This document shows positions 1 through 10,945 of a DNA stretch of 64,000 nt, piece by piece; position 1 is the first letter of the stretch; each line of letters begins with the position of its first letter. The notes beneath the pieces were generated by a model, which was not told the DNA's origin, did no database searches, and saw only the letters and a list, made by a program, of their open reading frames with translations. The DNA is from Phoronis australis (lineage: Eukaryota; Phoronida; Phoronidae), in the NCBI GenBank assembly GCA_002633005.1, contig NMRA01000108.1:921065-985064 (forward strand), in the 5' to 3' direction. The position numbers were made by a program, and so were the translations under genes.

Positions 1-1772
1 ATCAAGACTGCATAAAAATTAGCAAGCATAGACAGTGCAGATACATGGGAAAAAGCAATACAGTTGGTTGTAGGTTCAAAACAACCTGGATCCCAGCCCA
101 ACCAAAAGATGGAGTTACTGCAGCACGAACTCCCGTGTGGCTTGCGGCTTTAACATTTTGAGAAGCAATGGCTTGCAAACACTGATGGCAACTACAACTT
201 TAACCATTTGAATCCGTAAAATCAATGAGGACACTTTTCTAAAGCTTCGACACGACGACGCTTTTCTAAATCTTGGACAAGGTTCGAATATCTCTGAACT
301 TGAAACTCGACTTTGCTGAGTAATCTTACAAAATTATAGTTGAATCGTGCAGTGGGATTGGTTAAATTCTGAGTCAGAGTTGAGTTTGAGTTTGGAGATT
401 AGATCCTGAACGCTGTTCAACAGATAACATCAAGCAAAGAACGGAACCAAGAGCCAGATTTAGACCACACCTAGCGTACTGTAGTTTGCAGTAATCTGTT
501 GTAACATTTATAGCTTGATCGATTAAAACAAATGCCTCAAAAAAATGGCAATTATTATCCATAAAGCGTAGCTCACACCAACTTAGTTCCTGATATATTG
601 CAACAGGACAAGGATAGAACATGCAGGAATAACTTCCGAGGTTTTATCTTAGAAGAGGACAAAAGAATTTTTTGGGAAATCCGGCGTGCGCCTTGGGGAA
701 ATACCTACACACTTAGATCGTGCCTTCTTTACAGACTGAAAGAAAATCCAAACATTACATACAATAGGTACACCGACGGTACGTTTAATGAAATATCCTA
801 TACGACGTTTTGTACTGGTTTTATACCACGTGCGAAATTATACGGCATTGTTAATGAGTTTCAGTTTAATTTCTTTTGTCCTGGCAACATTTTACTGTTG
901 CCCGTCAAATTCACGTGATAAAAGGTGCAATCAAACTGTGGTGGTGATAGCGAATAGCGTTTGATTGTTAGATGTTATTTGAAGCAACAAAGGGAAGCAG
1001 ACAAACGCACTTACATCATCATAAAATTAGCATAAAATTTTACAGTACCTTTTGATGTATAGCTGTATCAGTTCAAGGATATATTGATTATTCAATTCGA
1101 GCAAAAAAGTAAAATTTTCCAAAAACATCAGTCGGTCCATTATTGATAGACATAAAAAGACTGTTCTTTCACAATGACGTTGTATTCCATTTGCACAGTC
1201 AGTAACCTTTTAACCACAAAATATATGTACCTCCTTCTAGATTGTCAATACAGTTTTACCTGCTATTACAAAAACAACTGTCATTCAGATATGGTGGAAA
1301 TTCTTCAGTTGGAGAGAAAACTAATGTCTAAAATTGACATTTTTGTTTCTATTTTTGAGAGGTTTGCAAGCATATTGTAGCTGCAGGTGCACAAAATTTA
1401 CCAAATGTTATTTTGTGACATCTACAGTATATTGTACAGACCATGTTACAAGCAAAGTAAAACTAACTGAGAAGTGATTCTTGTTCACAAATTAAAAAAA
1501 AAAACAAATTTCAAGTGTCCACTATATTGTGCCAAAAACTGAATATTTTTGAGGCAGTGAATTCCAATTTGTAATGGAATTAACCACCATCCGAAAAAAG
1601 TTTCTTTTTCAGCAAAAACTGTCAAAAATGTGTTCAACACTGAATGCTTTTATAGCTGTATCATGACAAATGTTTTAAAGACAGAGTGCTATTTTTTTAA
1701 ATATAGTAAAAGATCTTTTAATACGCAAAAACATTTAGACTTTGGTAGTGCCTCAGGCAGTAATTACTTACA
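1..1772. other. no supported gene
   Basis: AT-rich DNA with no gene I can support. A plus-strand frame stays open for about 119 codons at 561-918, but it has no ATG at its beginning, no recognisable domain and no clear splice sites, so I treat it as chance. Around 1385-1570 there is a diverged stretch resembling the 240-bp GGTAAA-ended repeat family described elsewhere, including the words for 'agtgtccactatattgtg', but its ends are not clear. If the minus-strand gene starting at 2251 is real, this stretch would be intron of that gene. Confidence 0.4.
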
Positions 1773-1847
1773 GGGTTCCCAGATTATCAGAACCAATTTG
1801 ATGCTCATCATTCAGTGGAGAAAACGGGTTTTCAAAATGTGGAACCC
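1773..1847 (+). repeat. 75-bp hairpin repeat, copy 1
   Basis: The copy begins GGGTTCC and ends GGAACCC. Internally, TCAGAACCAATTTGATGC is matched by an inverted CGGGTTTTCAAAATG. It belongs to the same short palindromic family as the copies at 13879-13950, 33062-33137, 51189-51262 and 51761-51907, which share the core 'ttgatgcc...tcagtggagaaa'. It carries no coding capacity. Confidence 0.6.
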
Positions 1848-2078
1848 CTTTAGTTTACTCTTACTGTGCCTCTTTAAGTGGCGTACACACCGTCAGTTGC
1901 CCCCAGAATGAGCTGTCATTCAGTTTAGCAGCAATGTGAACACTATGTGTGCTGGAACAGCTTGCTCTAGTACAACTCAAACCTGCACACAAGGCTCAGT
2001 TACATCCATACATACAGGTGTCTAATCCTATAAGCATCATATTTGTCACACCTTGTAGGGTGAAGTGTGGATGCTCAC

Positions 2079-2113
2079 CTGACCAGGAGCAAGTTGTCCC
2101 AGCGCATGATGTT
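2079..2113 (-). CDS. candidate second exon of unidentified gene
   Basis: This is a 35-nt candidate exon. On the minus strand a T-rich tract ending GTTGCCTTAG precedes it, and the donor is CTGGTCAG|GTGAGC, close to consensus. In the frame set by the exon at 2174-2251 it reads NIMRWDNLLLV and leaves two bases (phase 2). The intron between the two exons would be 60 bp, which is short but possible. No later exon is visible before the window edge, so the protein cannot be completed. Short open stretches with passable splice sites are common by chance. The support is the strong donor and the phase match. Confidence 0.3.
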
Positions 2114-2173
2114 CTAAGGCAACTCACAGTGTGGACATGAATTTAAACAAAGAAATCTCTCTTAACAACCGAC

Positions 2174-2251
2174 CTGTGCTTGTTGAAGACATGTCTCCAG
2201 CTCTTGCAGATCGCTCTCCGTCACTTCGGGTACTTCCTCTTCGTCGGACAT
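2174..2251 (-). CDS. candidate first coding exon, acidic N-terminus
   Basis: The minus strand reads ATG followed by 26 codons starting MSDEEEVPEVTESDLQELE and ending in CLQQAQ, then a donor ACAG|GTCGGT in phase 0. The acidic, helix-prone start (EEE, then TESDLQELE) looks like a real N-terminus. Base composition is richer in GC than its surroundings. The gene would run leftwards, with a possible second exon at 2079-2113. A 59-bp minisatellite lies just upstream, in what would be its promoter or 5' UTR. I do not recognise the protein. The plus strand is also open here, which weakens the call. Confidence 0.45.
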
Positions 2252-2285
2252 ATCTAGCAGCCTGACATCACATCATAACTACAGC

Positions 2286-2482
2286 TGACTGAAACAAGAA
2301 ACGGTCACATGACTTGGTGTTGTGTTATAGTCCAACTACAAGTTTGACTGGAACAAGAAACGGTTACATGACTTGGAGTTGTGTCAGAGCCCAACTACAA
2401 GTTTGACTGAAACAAGAAACGGTCACATGACTTGGTGTTGTGTTATAGCCCAACTGCAAGTTTGGCTGAAACAAGAAACAAG
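2286..2482 (+). repeat. 59-bp minisatellite, about 3.3 copies
   Basis: The anchor word GAAACAAGAAACGG, or a one-base variant, recurs at 2291, 2350, 2409 and 2468, giving an exact 59-bp period. Each unit continues with ACATGACTTGG and GCCCAACTACAAGTTTG. The fourth copy breaks down after about 15 bases. Confidence 0.9.
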
Positions 2483-2588
2483 TCACAGGAATGGCTACAA
2501 AAGCAAGACAAGAGCAATAAACACATGGCTTTTCTCCGGATACAGCAAACATTGTTAATTAGGAGCATTATAAAATAATAATTACGGA

Positions 2589-2668
2589 CAGTCTGGCACA
2601 CGTTGTACAGGTGGGCCCATTGCACTGATCAGTGGTCACCTGGAACCATTTTTATGCTTTATTAGTAA
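2589..2668 (-). repeat. fragment of tRNA-derived SINE (tail part)
   Basis: The minus strand carries the SINE tail words seen in the full copies: AATAAAGCATAAAAATGGTT, then GATCAGTGCAATGGGCCCAC and an ending GCCAGAC. The tRNA-like head is missing, so this is a truncated copy. Confidence 0.6.
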
Positions 2669-2682
2669 ATAGTTAGATTGTT

Positions 2683-4828
2683 ATAAGTCTATTCCAGTTA
2701 CATCTGCAGGATGTGATATCTCGGCAACAACACTGAAAAATCTGCCACAACAAGAACTCTAGTCAAGCCCAAGTGAATCAGGTTCTGCAAATGAACACGT
2801 AACACTGACCAACAACTGGAAGTGGAACACCCATGGCAATAAACATGTACAGCAGACCATCAATGTGGTGCCAATAACTCCTTAAAGTCAGGGAATGTCT
2901 GATATTTATTAAAATTCTTATGATGAATTCTGTTACAAAGAACAGGTTTTCATTGCCATACGGCCAGATACAGAAATGAAAACAGGCAGCGATCATTTTC
3001 AGTATGCAGGACCATAACGTATCTACTTTTGTCCCACAAAACTAACACGCTACAATGTTCACATGGTGGTGAAACATATGGGTATCTAGACAGTTAATAG
3101 ATTGCTGCTGATGTGAACAGTTACAAGACATTTTAACTGGTTAAACAGACCACAGATTCAAACAAGGCCATCAACACAATATCTTATGTGGAATGAGGAT
3201 GCTTCACCATACATGAAGACCATCTTAAAAGTTCAAGAAGATTACAGGAAGACGAGACAGAAATAGAATATCATGTACTTGATATGTCCAGCTTGTAATG
3301 GCTATTGACAACTTGTCAAGTAGGACTGACGGAGCTTGAAGGATGTAATACTGTTTTTGAGATTTTCTTTTGCAATGACAACACCACCACATACAAACAA
3401 ACAGAACTGTAAGATTAAAATGCATTTGATAAGACCAGAAAATCACATTAAATTGCTCTAGGCTGTACCCCAACTCAATTTGAGACCTGTGCTCAACCAC
3501 TAAAGAAAAACATATGCCAGCACCAAATTCTGCCAGGGTTTTGTGTTGTCTTTGAAAAACAGGGCAAGGCACGTTAACCAATGTAAATAATGTTTGAAAC
3601 ACCATAACTTGCTAAACAATGAGTAAAAAAATATTCCACATCCTTTTTACTCATCTCAGACGGATTTTTTTTAAGGAAAAGTGAGCAACTCGATTTTCAA
3701 AAAACAGAGACCAGAACTAATATCGAGCTAATTTTAAGCTTAAAAAAGAAGAAATCCTCTAGATGATAACAAGAAAAGTTAGCGTGAAACTATTACACTC
3801 AATACGCTAAAATCTCATCATGTTTCTATAAAGGTAATTAATAATATTGCTCTTTCCTCATTATTTACGAGCTTCAAAACATCTGCGCTTATTGAGAAAC
3901 AATATCAATGTTTTTAGTGTGGGAGTAGATACATGTGGCTGTCCCTAATCAGTTGTAACAGTGCAACTCAACCTTGGTAAACGTTCTTTAATTTAGAACA
4001 AAAGTTACACCCAAGATTTAAACCTTTTTACCGAAGGTTTACAACATGAAAACATCAGCCCAAAATTTCACACCTCCACCACCTCCCGTGGTGTTTGATA
4101 ACATAACTTACAAACGAACCAAGTAATGAAGTACTGTTTTCGATTTTGGCAGAAATTTGACGCAAGTGATAACAATCCAGTTGTCTACCAGCTGCCCAAT
4201 GGAAGAACATTAACTGAATAATTGTAACAACAGGTGCAGTTTGTGACCCAAAAGACAACTTACATTTCCATGTCATGCGCAACTGTTTCCAACTTTCCAA
4301 CGGAACGAAGCTTCAGTTTTGACGCTGTAAATTTATTTCAAACCGATAACAAAATCAGCGTTGACATTTAAAGAGTGGACGGATTGATCAGCAGATGCAC
4401 GGTAATAATGCATTCACAAACTATATTCTCTAGTGTTTTGTAATTTCGCTTTAAACAAAGACATGGCAGCGATGTCGACAATACCAAGCACCCTCAAGTC
4501 AAACTGCTATAATAACAAGGGAAATCAAGACACTACTTCTGTCAGAAGATAATTAGTCTGGTTGTAGTGACAATTAATAGCATGACATTGGGGTCCATTA
4601 TGATCAAGTTATTGTCAGCTAGCCTTGTTCATGTCACTCTCAAAGGGTTTCAAATTTCAATAACAAATTCACATAATTATCGAATTAGCTCCAAGAACAA
4701 AGAAACTAAATGCTTTAAAAGAAAATCCTACTCAACCAAAAAATCCCTTTGTCCTGCAGAGAAGTTGAAGTCAATCCTAAAATCAGCGTGACAACTGGAA
4801 CAACCACCTCAACTGTAAAAACTAACTA
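2683..4828. other. no supported gene
   Basis: I see nothing I can support in this stretch. Open frames on either strand reach at most 126 codons (minus strand, 3225-3605) and show no domain, codon pattern or splice context. The composition is about that of the rest of the window. Confidence 0.4.
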
Positions 4829-5070
4829 CAGTAAAATCTCCCCAATTTAGGACACAACATGGCCGACAAGTGAAATTTTATATCTTCATTTTTCAAATAA
4901 AAGTAGCACCAAATAAATGCTATATCATTCTAAATGTCTATGTCTTGGCTACCTTCAGAAATGTGTCCAGCAACTATGGACATTCAGAACGATATTTGAA
5001 GCGTTTTGAAAAATGAAAAAAGACCAATTTTAGCAATTACTTTTGTCCGATATTGGCGAGATTTTACCAT
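4829..5070 (-). mobile_element. GGTAAA-ended MITE family, copy
   Basis: The left end reads GTAAAATCTCCCCAATTTAG and the right end ATTGGCGAGATTTTACC, which are inverted repeats of each other. The length is about 240 bp. Internal words shared with other copies include CATGGCCGACAAGTGAA near one end and CAATTTTAGCAATTACTTTT near the other. There is no open frame of note. By structure it is a non-autonomous DNA element. I could not define a target duplication, so the superfamily is open. Confidence 0.65.
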
Positions 5071-6713
5071 ATCGTTAGAAAGACTATCTTGGTAACTAAA
5101 GCACTGAATCGGAAGAAAAAAAATCAAATTCCACAACTTATGATACCTGAGGAAAAGGTATTTAAAGATGCACAAATCCAGTCAAGATAAGAACTAGAGT
5201 CTTCACTCTCCACAAAAGCCTGTCAGCTGGTCTTGGAACTAGTTTCCAGATAGTTGACAGATACACAACCTGACTGAAGTCTTTTAATTGCTATCATACC
5301 TCATTTACCACAAAACAAACACTGTGTCAGATGGGCAAGGACAACAAGCTGGCTGTATGGGTTACAGTACACCCAGAGAACTAATTGGTGGAATGGTGTG
5401 TAGAGCTGGTGCCATCAGGGGGTTGTTGACTGATAGTTTAAACACAGACCACACACATGGGTACTGTACCAGAAAGATGAAGCCAAGCATCTCCCAACAC
5501 AGGAACATGTGTAGCACTAAGCCAAGAGAGACCAAAGCAAGGTAGGTAAACAAACAGAACACCTTTGATATGAAACAATCCAAGCAAACATTCATCACTG
5601 TTTACAGTGCAGCCAATCTGGCTGGTGTAAAGGTTAGTCATTTCCAGAGTAAATTTGCACAGGCGAAGATTAAACGCTTATGTTTTTGGTTGTTCTGTGG
5701 GATACACAAGACATCAAAAAGCTTCTGATTGGTAATCTGAAGGACTAAGGATTGTAACAAGTACTCCATTGTTGTATGGCATGTACTAAACATTACTAAT
5801 TGGGGGATCTCAGGAATTCCTGGGTGGCCAACCACCCCTCAACACTTAAGAACCATCGGAAACAATAGCATGACACCACCACTTTTTGTACTAGACCACA
5901 CATCACTTTTTAAATCTGGGATTCACCTATGTTCAGAATTCAGAATCCATATGGGTGAAGAGAAAAGAACACTTTTGACAATTTAACCCAATTAAATAAT
6001 TGTGGAAGGAAATTTGCAAGAAATATACAAAGATGATTATTATTTTTAACACTGTAGGAGTTCCAGGTCATTACAATTTATACATTACTCACTGTGTCCA
6101 CTTCACACCTAACTCCACCAAATGCACTTGGTAAATCGACAAACAGACTCGAAATATTTCAATACAAGGTAGCAACAACTCGCATTTACACAGACCTATT
6201 AGATTTCTAGTACTATAAGGTGACAAAATGTTTGCAAAGTAATTCAGTGATGACAAGTAAACACAACAAATCTGTAATCAAGAGAACAAATTTCCACTTG
6301 GAAAACCAGCACATTAGGTCGCCATTTGTAATTCAAATTCTTGGGAAAATGATGAATGGCCACACATCAGAATGTCATGTCTGGAGATTATCACAGAATG
6401 AGGTCACAACAGACTGTTTAGCAAAATTAACCTGCATCAGAAAAGCCAGACAAAGTTTCTCCAATGTCACTACATTAGTAAACAAAACATCACCACTATA
6501 AACAAGCCGAGGAGTTAACTTCTCCAACATTACCAAGGACATGTGTGGAAAGGATACAAACTTCTTTAAATCTAAATTCAATTGCTGCCATCCAGCCCTA
6601 CTAAGATAACAATATATCAAATTAATTAGAATACTAGACATCTGTAAATGACACGATGCATCTTTAATAACCAACAATCAGTCAGTTATTACTTACAAGT
6701 AAACCTGACCAGT
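5071..6713. other. no supported gene
   Basis: I see nothing I can support. Several frames of 60-100 codons on both strands overlap one another and lack recognisable features. Confidence 0.4.
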
Positions 6714-6833
6714 GTATGGAAAATATCACCAATTTCTGATAAAAATAATTACCTTTTTCACTTTCACAATATCTTCTAATATTTTTGAATGGTCAAAATT
6801 TTTAAAAATACGGTATTGTCTGGTCGTAGCTGA
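6714..6833 (+). mobile_element. GGTAAA-family MITE, cut off by SINE
   Basis: The stretch starts with ATATCACCAATTTCTGATAA and continues with AATAATTACC and TTTTTCACTTTC, as in the copy at 58500. It stops where the SINE at 6834 begins. The other half is not visible to the right, so the SINE either landed on it or it was already truncated. Confidence 0.5.
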
Positions 6834-7077
6834 GAAGGAGGCAGTGTGGCCTAGTGGGATCAGTGTCTGCTTCCTTTACTGTGAGTTTGAGTCCCACTGA
6901 GGACACTGATGAACCCTTGAGTCACCAGACCAGGTCCCTAATTCCTGGCTTTAATTTTAACTAAATGTTAATAAAGCATGAAAATGGTTTCAAGTGATCA
7001 GTGTAATGGGCCCACATGCGCGGCCTGCGCATGTCTGGTACAACATGAACCAGACCGCCTGCAAGTATTTTTTTATG
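6834..7077 (+). mobile_element. tRNA-derived SINE, full copy
   Basis: The head GGCAGTGTGGCCTAGTGGG resembles a pol III A box. GAGTTTGAGTCCCAC is a diverged B box at tRNA-like spacing. The body shares GATCAGTGTAATGGGCCC, then GCGGCCTGCGCATGTCTGG and CCTGCAAGTATTTTTTT with the copies at 54347 and 21895 (minus). No coding frame. Such elements rely on a LINE reverse transcriptase. Confidence 0.75.
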
Positions 7078-8140
7078 ATTATAATATGGTATAGAATTTA
7101 AAGATGAAAAACCATTAATGTTATGAGACATATCTTTAAGGACAATATGAGAAAACGACAAATTTTACTGAATGGCAAATAATGTTCCATATAGGAATGC
7201 TGACCAAGTGTCATAGCTGGTAATAATTCTTCGGTAACTACATACATAACAAGAATTTCCAAAACTGCTATTTTTCAATTCCCAAACACTGTCTACAAAT
7301 AATTAAAAATCTTATTCAATGTTATTTTATTCAGGACAAGTCGTCCCATTAAAGTAAAATTTTAATAATTTATATTTTTTGAAAAAATAAACAAAATCCA
7401 ATTTCTCTGTTCAAGGCATTGCATGGCACATAAGCGCAGAATTACAATAAGCCACCTACCAATCTTGATGAAGAAAATATTCCAAAAGGTAGCTACCTGC
7501 TAAAAACTTTGTGATCAGATACTACAGAATTCAAGAATCAAAAAAAATATTTCAAATCTCATCAAAACACCATCACTGTTTGCTGTAATGTCAAGGCATC
7601 ACCAAACGAACTTTTATGGGGTGACCCTGTAAGCCTATAATCTGTTTGATAACTAAGCTCTAATTATTTAGCCACAAGATCTTATTGACTAGTTATCTTC
7701 TACTGAGGTTAAATACACAATGAAATAAGCCTGCATGAACAAAAAATGCTTCAGGGCTATTCCAAGGTTGAGGTAATCATTGATGAGTAAATATTTTGAA
7801 ACAGATAACAACAAGTGTTGTGCCCTGGTAAATAAATATGTCCAAACGGGCAAATTATCACATTATCACCTTATCAAGTTAAATGTATTTGAATAGCCAC
7901 CTCACCATGCTTAAATTCTTTTCGACAAAAGGTATGCCAGTGAGTTTCAACAAATTTTCAACAAAATGTATATAGGTACCTCAAGACAACCAAGAAAACA
8001 GTCAAATATCAAATCTAGTAAATGCTTTTGTCTACACCCTCCCATTTTTGTTGGAGTTGTTCTACCCTGTTAAGTATGGCTAGTGTCAGAAAGGCATAGT
8101 ACCCTATGTATGAAGACCCAAATACAGCACTAAAACTTAC
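7078..8140. other. no firm gene; one weak exon candidate
   Basis: Mostly featureless AT-rich DNA. On the minus strand 7460-7496 has a T-rich acceptor ending TTTTTAGCAG and a donor GATTG|GTAGGT around a 37-nt open stretch reading VATFWNIFFIKI. It is too short to trust. Confidence 0.3.
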
Positions 8141-8200
8141 TATTTCCAACTTACAGACAAAATAGAACTGCAGTGATGGAGATTCACTCCAAGTTCCATC
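8141..8200 (-). CDS. candidate internal exon, unidentified gene
   Basis: A 60-nt minus-strand stretch follows the acceptor tract TTGAACTGAACTTTTCAG and precedes the donor GAAATA|GTAAGT. In phase 0 it reads DGTWSESPSLQFYFVCKLEI. Both splice sites are close to consensus. A second possible donor, TGTCT|GTAAGT, lies 14 bases earlier. The exon at 8433-8569 ends in phase 2 and does not join this one directly. I do not recognise the peptide. Confidence 0.28.
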
Positions 8201-8432
8201 CTGAAAAGTTCAGTTCAAGTGGAAATAACTTACTCCTCCAACCAAAGTTAAAAATACCAATTTAGAAACTGTTTAATAACATGCAGTAATTTTTCACTTG
8301 AGAATAAATAAACAGCTAGGTCAGCATTGCATTTGGAGATTCAATTACTCAAACTTTACAAACACAGTAGCACATTCCTCCTTACTACTGTGCTACAAAC
8401 CACGATCACAGAAACGTGAAAAAGTGCCCTAC

Positions 8433-8569
8433 CTGATCAAATAAGCCCTTAGAACACCGAGTAAACTATCCTCAATTAAAAGAAGTGAAACGGTTCCGCA
8501 TGTTTTCCATGATTCACACACGCTTCCGCTATGATTCCTACACTCGACACATCTGAACATTAACTCCCA
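8433..8569 (-). CDS. candidate internal exon with four cysteines
   Basis: This 137-nt minus-strand stretch follows CGCTTTCATTCTTGAATCAG, a good acceptor, and ends at TTGATCAG|GTAGGG. Only one frame is open: WELMFRCVECRNHSG at the start and EDSLLGVLRAYLIR at the end. It contains C-x2-C-x7-C-x5-C, which could bind zinc but matches no spacing I can name. Frame phase is 0 in and 2 out. No neighbouring exon joins it cleanly, so the gene model is open. It could also be a chance frame of 45 codons. Confidence 0.3.
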
Positions 8570-8910
8570 CTGATTCAAGAATGAAAGCGATACTTTTTGC
8601 ACAGGTCCATAATACATCCCAGCTCCATGACCTCAGCACAAGCTATGTGTACGACACCTACACCTGTCAGTCAGGCACAGCTTGTCAATTACCCAATCCT
8701 ACCATCCTCCCATCTGGCAACTGGGACAATCAGGAAGCTGCAGGCAGGCACTCAGTTGAACCTGAACATATAAACAGTAACAGCTGAGCTAGCACAACTC
8801 TGAAAACTGTGGTGGCATGGACGCCAGTGGCAAAGTGGACTAAAACACCAAGCAGCAGCCAGGGACATACAATGCGGTACAAGACTTCAAAACGACTTTC
8901 CACGCAAGAA

Positions 8911-9043
8911 ACAAGACCGAAAATGTTCTCCCACATTTTAGAAGCGTGCAGGACTTCAAACCGAGATACTTAACACAACACAAGACTTAAAATGTTCTCC
9001 TCAGATTCCCAATGTATGCATACAGGACTTGAAAATGTACCTC
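8911..9043 (+). repeat. degenerate internal repeat
   Basis: The word ACAAGACTTAAAATGTTCTC, with variants, appears at 8911, 8980 and 9022. Related 'aggacttcaaa' words lie between. The spacing is irregular (69 and 42 bp), so this is an old, decayed tandem array at best. Confidence 0.35.
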
Positions 9044-9218
9044 TCGATGGTACAAAAATTGAAAATGTTTTTCCCTGGACTCTCGATGCCTTGGTCAGGA
9101 TGCCTGCCGATGATGCAACTTTTACTTTTATCCTCAATAAATAGTGTTTAGGCAGCATACAATGGTTCAAAATAAGAGACCCATCAGTGGCCCTTAGCAT
9201 ACCTAATGGTAGACGTAC

Positions 9219-9412
9219 CTGTTTGACAGATAAAGCCAGAGAGGGGTAAACCTGGGGTCATGGCATGCACTTAATCAGACAGAAGTTACCGTACATCAAG
9301 ATGGGTCCTTGCACATGCCAATCACACTTGCTGTTTCTCACTTTCAGAAACCGGCACACTTACCGAAAGCCTGCCTTATCAGTGAACATCAAAATTCCAT
9401 GCTCAGGAAATT
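9219..9412 (-). CDS. two adjacent candidate exons
   Basis: On the minus strand 9364-9412 follows the acceptor AATTGTTCTTTAAG and has a donor TTTCG|GTAAGTG. It reads FPEHGILMFTDKAGF and ends in phase 2. Next, 9219-9269 follows ACTTCTGTCTGATTAAG and has a donor AAACAG|GTACGT. Its phase-2 frame reads ACHDPRFTPLWLYLSN. The two join in frame across a 94-bp intron. Sites are good, but both exons are about 50 nt and other frames are partly open. The protein is not recognised. Confidence 0.25.
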
Positions 9413-10039
9413 CTTAAAGAACAATTTATTTGATTAATTTGTAACATTATACCAACTTCCTTCAAGGCAGACGCAATTTTTAAATTTTTTGCCTGGAGCA
9501 GGCAATCAAGTCTTCAATACCAAAACAGTAAAGCCATGACATGCGAAATTATCAATCAGTACTTTCCGAACAGAAACTAATCATGTGATCCATATGCATC
9601 TCCTGAAAAGTGTAGGAGTCGTCCACGAAAGACCATGGAACCATGAAAATCAAGAAGAACGTGGATGCAAGAAAATTAAGAAGAAGCCAAAGTTCAGAAA
9701 AATTCAGTCAACTCATAAAATGTCAATAATATGCACTACAGCATGTTCTAATCATAATTGAAAGTTTAGTTGGAGTGCCCCAAAAAATTTGCCCTACAGT
9801 GGTTTACAGGATGAGATATATCTCTATGTTTTTTCTAACCAATTAGGTCCACTGTGTTTATTTCCTTTAAACAATCCATGTTCGCCAGCTAATAAGCAAT
9901 TTGTATGTAACTTTACAGATATCGATTTTCAGACACTTAAAACAGCAAAAACAATTCCTAAAATATTTACTCATATAATGTACTTGAAGAGCATAAAACG
10001 TTCACTCAGGGACAGTGCTGAGAAGGTGCTGCAATTTGC

Positions 10040-10292
10040 AGGTTTCTTCAAAATTAGAACACAATATGGCGGGAACAATAAAATTTCATATTATCAATTG
10101 AAAGTTTTCAACAAGAGAAATAAAAAACGATTTTACTTGATTAGTTGAAAATGCTATAATGTAATACAGTGATCATCAACAAACACGTGATGAACATTTG
10201 AACAATTCGGCACTACAGCGAGGATCTGAACAATGAAAAAACAACAATTTTGGCCATTACTTTCTGTTCAAATATGAAGAAACTTTACGGCA
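10040..10292 (-). mobile_element. GGTAAA-family MITE, diverged copy
   Basis: The ends read GGTTTCTTCAAAATTAGAAC and TTCAAATATGAAGAAACTTT, as inverted repeats. The interior has CAATATGGCGGGAAC and CAATTTTGGCCATTACTTTC, shared with the copies at 4829 and 33244. Confidence 0.55.
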
Positions 10293-10539
10293 ATCTATTG
10301 ATTTCACACCAACCAACTGCTGCAGGAATAGCCACTTGAAACAAATTGCTGTGTTGACTTATGAACATACTTGGGAATGATGGAGTGCTTGTTTGGACAG
10401 CAAACTCTTCAGGCTCTAGTGTTTTCTCCAATGTTGAGTAATTAACATATTAATTATCCTAAACATTCTAAGTAGCTTGAGGAGCAACAAGAGAGTAATG
10501 CTAATGTAACCGTGACAACCAAGACATGTCCATCCTTAC

Positions 10540-10945
10540 CTGGCCTGCTTTCCACTGACTCACGAAACTCATGAAAATGCAAGATCACGTGAGACTTTTT
10601 GAGATATCGACATGCATAGCAAGCCTAGCACGTGATAACACTTTTTGTGCTTGTGAAATTCTTGCATTTACGCAAAACAGGCCAGGATTAAGTCTATAGA
10701 GCTCGCACCCTCAAGCTTCGATCACCACGCTAAAATACTGAGCTCCAACCCTCAAATTTTGATCCACCACCCTCAAATTTTGATCCACCACCCTCAAATT
10801 TTGATCCACCACCCTCAAATTTTGATCCACCACCCTCAAATTTTGACCATCATGCTCAAGCCTGAATGTTTCTCAATCATTCAGCCCAACCAACTTACCA
10901 CTGATACAATCCCTTCTGCGTGATAAAATCAAAGTGGCGATAAAC
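10540..10945 (-). CDS. two weak candidate exons
   Basis: On the minus strand 10899-10945 runs from the acceptor GTGGTATAGGCAG to the donor TCAGTG|GTAAGT and reads VYRHFDFITQKGLYQ. Then 10540-10567 ends at the strong donor GGCCAG|GTAAGG and has two open frames. Either could feed the exons at 9219-9412 with suitable phase choices. The 21-bp minisatellite at 10749 lies in the intron between them. Each piece is under 50 nt, so confidence is low. Confidence 0.2.
10745..10850 (+). repeat. 21-bp minisatellite, about 5 copies
   Basis: CCCTCAAATTTTGATCCACCA repeats with starts at 10749, 10770, 10791, 10812 and 10833. The middle copies are nearly identical. Decayed units extend both ways, for example CACCCTCAAGCTTCGATC near 10708. 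Confidence 0.9.

Noticed and set aside
561-918. 119-codon plus frame including FILEEDKRIFWEIRRAPWGN
   Set aside because: No ATG at the beginning, no partner exons and no recognised family. Composition is ordinary. Left as a remark only.
3225-3605. 126-codon minus-strand open frame
   Set aside because: No domain, no splice partners and ordinary base composition. Treated as chance.
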